Below are positions 4,686 through 6,054 of a stretch of 6,054 bases of DNA, piece by piece (position 1 is the first letter of the stretch; each line of letters starts with the position of its first letter). Made by a program: the position numbers and the translations under genes. The notes below the pieces were generated by a model, which saw only the letters and a list, made by a program, of their open reading frames with translations, had not been told where the DNA came from and searched no databases. The stretch is from Pseudomonadota bacterium (GTDB lineage: Bacteria > Pseudomonadota > Gammaproteobacteria > Burkholderiales > Casimicrobiaceae). The stretch is from NCBI GenBank assembly GCA_029571495.1, contig JAKPSO010000917.1:1-6054 (forward strand), given 5' to 3'.

Positions 4686-6054
4686 ATGGCCTTCGACACT
4701 GACCTCTACCGGCGCACCATCAAGCTGCCCTCGCGCACGACGAACGGGCGCGCGTTGCGCATGAGCGTGGTCGACGCCGGACCGCCGGATGCGCTGCGCA
4801 CGATTGTCTTCCTGCACGGTATGGGCGGCTACGCCGGGTATTGGCATTTCCAGCTCGGGCATTTTTACGAAGGCAGCCGCGTGATCGCGCCGGACTTACG
4901 CGGACACGGGCTCACTGACGCGCCACTGAGTGACTACACGCGCGACGAATTGCTGGCGGATATTGAAGCGCTGCTTGACGCCATCGGCGCATCTGAGCGC
5001 TTCGTCCTCGTAACGCATTCCTTCGGCGGCGCGCTCGGGACCGTTTTCACGACGCGGCATCCCGAGCGCGTCGAAAAGCTCGTGATCATCGGGTCCGCGG
5101 TGCGCTTCGATAAGCTCAAGAACGCGGGACGCTTTCTGCTCAAAGCGCCGCGTTGGTTGCTGTCGTCGGTCTTCACGTTGCTGCCGGTCGGCAAGCGTTA
5201 CCCGCCGGGCCACGTCATTCACGCGCAGTACAAAAGCGCGGTGATCACCTATGACGGCACCGAGCTTCTTAAAAAAATTGCTTGCCCGACGCTCGTAATT
5301 CTCGGGCAGCGTGATCGCCTGTTCGACACCAGCGCATATCAAGCCATCGCCAAGCTCATCCCCGGTGCGCAGGAGGTCACGCTGCCGCTCTCGGCACATC
5401 AGGTCATGGTTGAGCGCCCTGACGCCGTGAACCGTGCGCTGGATCGCTTCCTCGGCCCGCTACAAATCGCCGAGGAGCGCAAGCTACGACGCGAGCGTGA
5501 CCGCGCGTTGGAGGCGGAGCGGCCGTGGCTCAAGTACTACGACGGGCGCACGCCGTATCGAATTCGTCCGCCACAAGGTCCGTTGCAGCGACATCTTGAG
5601 GTCGCGGCGCGGCGCTTTCCGCATGTTGTCGCTGTGCAGTTCATGCACAAGCAAATCACCTACCGGCGGCTCGACCGCTTGGCCAATCGCTTCGCGGATG
5701 GGCTGCTAAAACAAGGCCTGCAACGCGGCGACCGCGTGCTCGTGATGTTGCCCAATATTCCGCAAGCAGTGATCGCGTATTTCGCGACACTCAAGGCGGG
5801 CGGCGTGGTGTCGTTTCTCGATCCACGCGCGTCCGTGGACGCGGTGCGCGAGCGCATCGCGTCGCTCGGCGCGAATGTGCTTATCGCACTCACCGTGCGC
5901 TATGGCGACCTGCACCAAGTCGCGCTCGACGCGGGCGCAAAGCGCGTCGTGTTCACCGCGTTTCGTGAGTACATGGCAGCACAAGATTGGCTTGGTTTTT
6001 CGCTGCGTCACCACTATCAAGACGGCCACGCGATGCCGTACTTGCGTGTGCTTT
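4686..6054 (+). CDS. Fused serine alpha/beta-hydrolase and FadD-like acyl-CoA synthetase (AMP ligase), cut by the right edge
   Basis: 456 codons are open to the window end; a complete ligase domain would bring the total to about 800. Residues 1-258 are an alpha/beta-hydrolase: oxyanion motif FLHGMGG (42-48), PDLRGHG (69-75), nucleophile elbow VTHSFGGA with S112, Asp in GQRD (D210), and His in SAHQVMVERP (H238), completing a triad. A charged helix at about 260-280 links to RPWLKYYDGRTP (279-290), which resembles the usual start of long-chain acyl-CoA synthetases. Then come ITYRRLDRLANRFADGL, GDRVLVMLPN and LKAGGVVSFLDP (369-380) of the AMP-binding domain. The P-loop, ATP-binding core and lid lie beyond the window. 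The hydrolase may act as an esterase or thioesterase and the ligase may activate a carboxylic acid to acyl-AMP/CoA, perhaps the product of the first step. ATG 4686 follows GGGGA at a tight 3-nt spacing. The substrate is unknown. Confidence 0.88.
   Translation, partial: MAFDTDLYRRTIKLPSRTTNGRALRMSVVDAGPPDALRTIVFLHGMGGYAGYWHFQLGHFYEGSRVIAPDLRGHGLTDAPLSDYTRDELLADIEALLDAIGASERFVLVTHSFGGALGTVFTTRHPERVEKLVIIGSAVRFDKLKNAGRFLLKAPRWLLSSVFTLLPVGKRYPPGHVIHAQYKSAVITYDGTELLKKIACPTLVILGQRDRLFDTSAYQAIAKLIPGAQEVTLPLSAHQVMVERPDAVNRALDRFLGPLQIAEERKLRRERDRALEAERPWLKYYDGRTPYRIRPPQGPLQRHLEVAARRFPHVVAVQFMHKQITYRRLDRLANRFADGLLKQGLQRGDRVLVMLPNIPQAVIAYFATLKAGGVVSFLDPRASVDAVRERIASLGANVLIALTVRYGDLHQVALDAGAKRVVFTAFREYMAAQDWLGFSLRHHYQDGHAMPYLRVL

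Noticed and set aside
4548..4862. Upstream extension of the dioxygenase frame to an ATG at 4862
   Set aside because: This part crosses the intergenic region and runs antisense to the start of the hydrolase-ligase gene, and has no homology-like features. The family N-terminus begins far downstream.
4896..5399. 167-codon minus-strand frame inside the fusion gene
   Set aside because: It is a shadow of the alpha/beta-hydrolase coding frame, which has a clear triad and family motifs.
4686..6054. Identification of the fusion as OleBC of olefin biosynthesis
   Set aside because: The hydrolase nucleophile is Ser in THSFGG rather than the Asp expected of OleB, and no OleA or OleD gene is visible.

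Overview
The window looks like chromosomal DNA of a moderately high-GC betaproteobacterium, most likely Burkholderiales. This is inferred from a Bug/TctC-type periplasmic binding protein (a family greatly expanded in that order), LysR-type regulation, codon use rich in G/C third positions, and a DODA-type dioxygenase of a kind common there. No RNA gene, CRISPR array, insertion sequence or phage gene was seen.

Left block (about 1-2585, minus strand). Read from the right, the order is sdhB (iron-sulfur subunit), then two small membrane subunits that overlap head to tail (SdhD-like, then SdhC-like), a 113-nt gap with an imperfect tandem repeat, and a Bug-family substrate-binding protein that runs off the left edge. 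Together they encode the electron-transfer and membrane-anchor half of a succinate dehydrogenase/fumarate reductase-type complex, plus a periplasmic carboxylate-binding protein. The flavoprotein (SdhA-type) subunit is not in the window and may lie further left. The order B-D-C differs from the usual C-D-A-B, so this is probably a specialised carboxylate dehydrogenase/uptake locus rather than the housekeeping TCA-cycle operon.

Middle (2586-3617). A divergently transcribed LysR-type regulator faces sdhB across about 220 bp holding a candidate sdhB promoter with a 5-bp-arm dyad just upstream. This is the classic layout for a LysR regulator controlling its neighbour. The regulator is followed by a plausible intrinsic terminator, and a second short hairpin serves the convergent dioxygenase gene.

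Right block (3618-6054). A DODA/YgiD-type extradiol dioxygenase (minus) is divergent from a large plus-strand gene that is cut by the right edge. That gene fuses a serine alpha/beta-hydrolase to the N-terminal part of a FadD-like acyl-CoA synthetase/AMP ligase in one open frame. A perfect 17-bp palindrome lies at the dioxygenase 5' end, between the two genes, and is the strongest non-coding signal in the window. No functional link between the left and right blocks is evident from the sequence.
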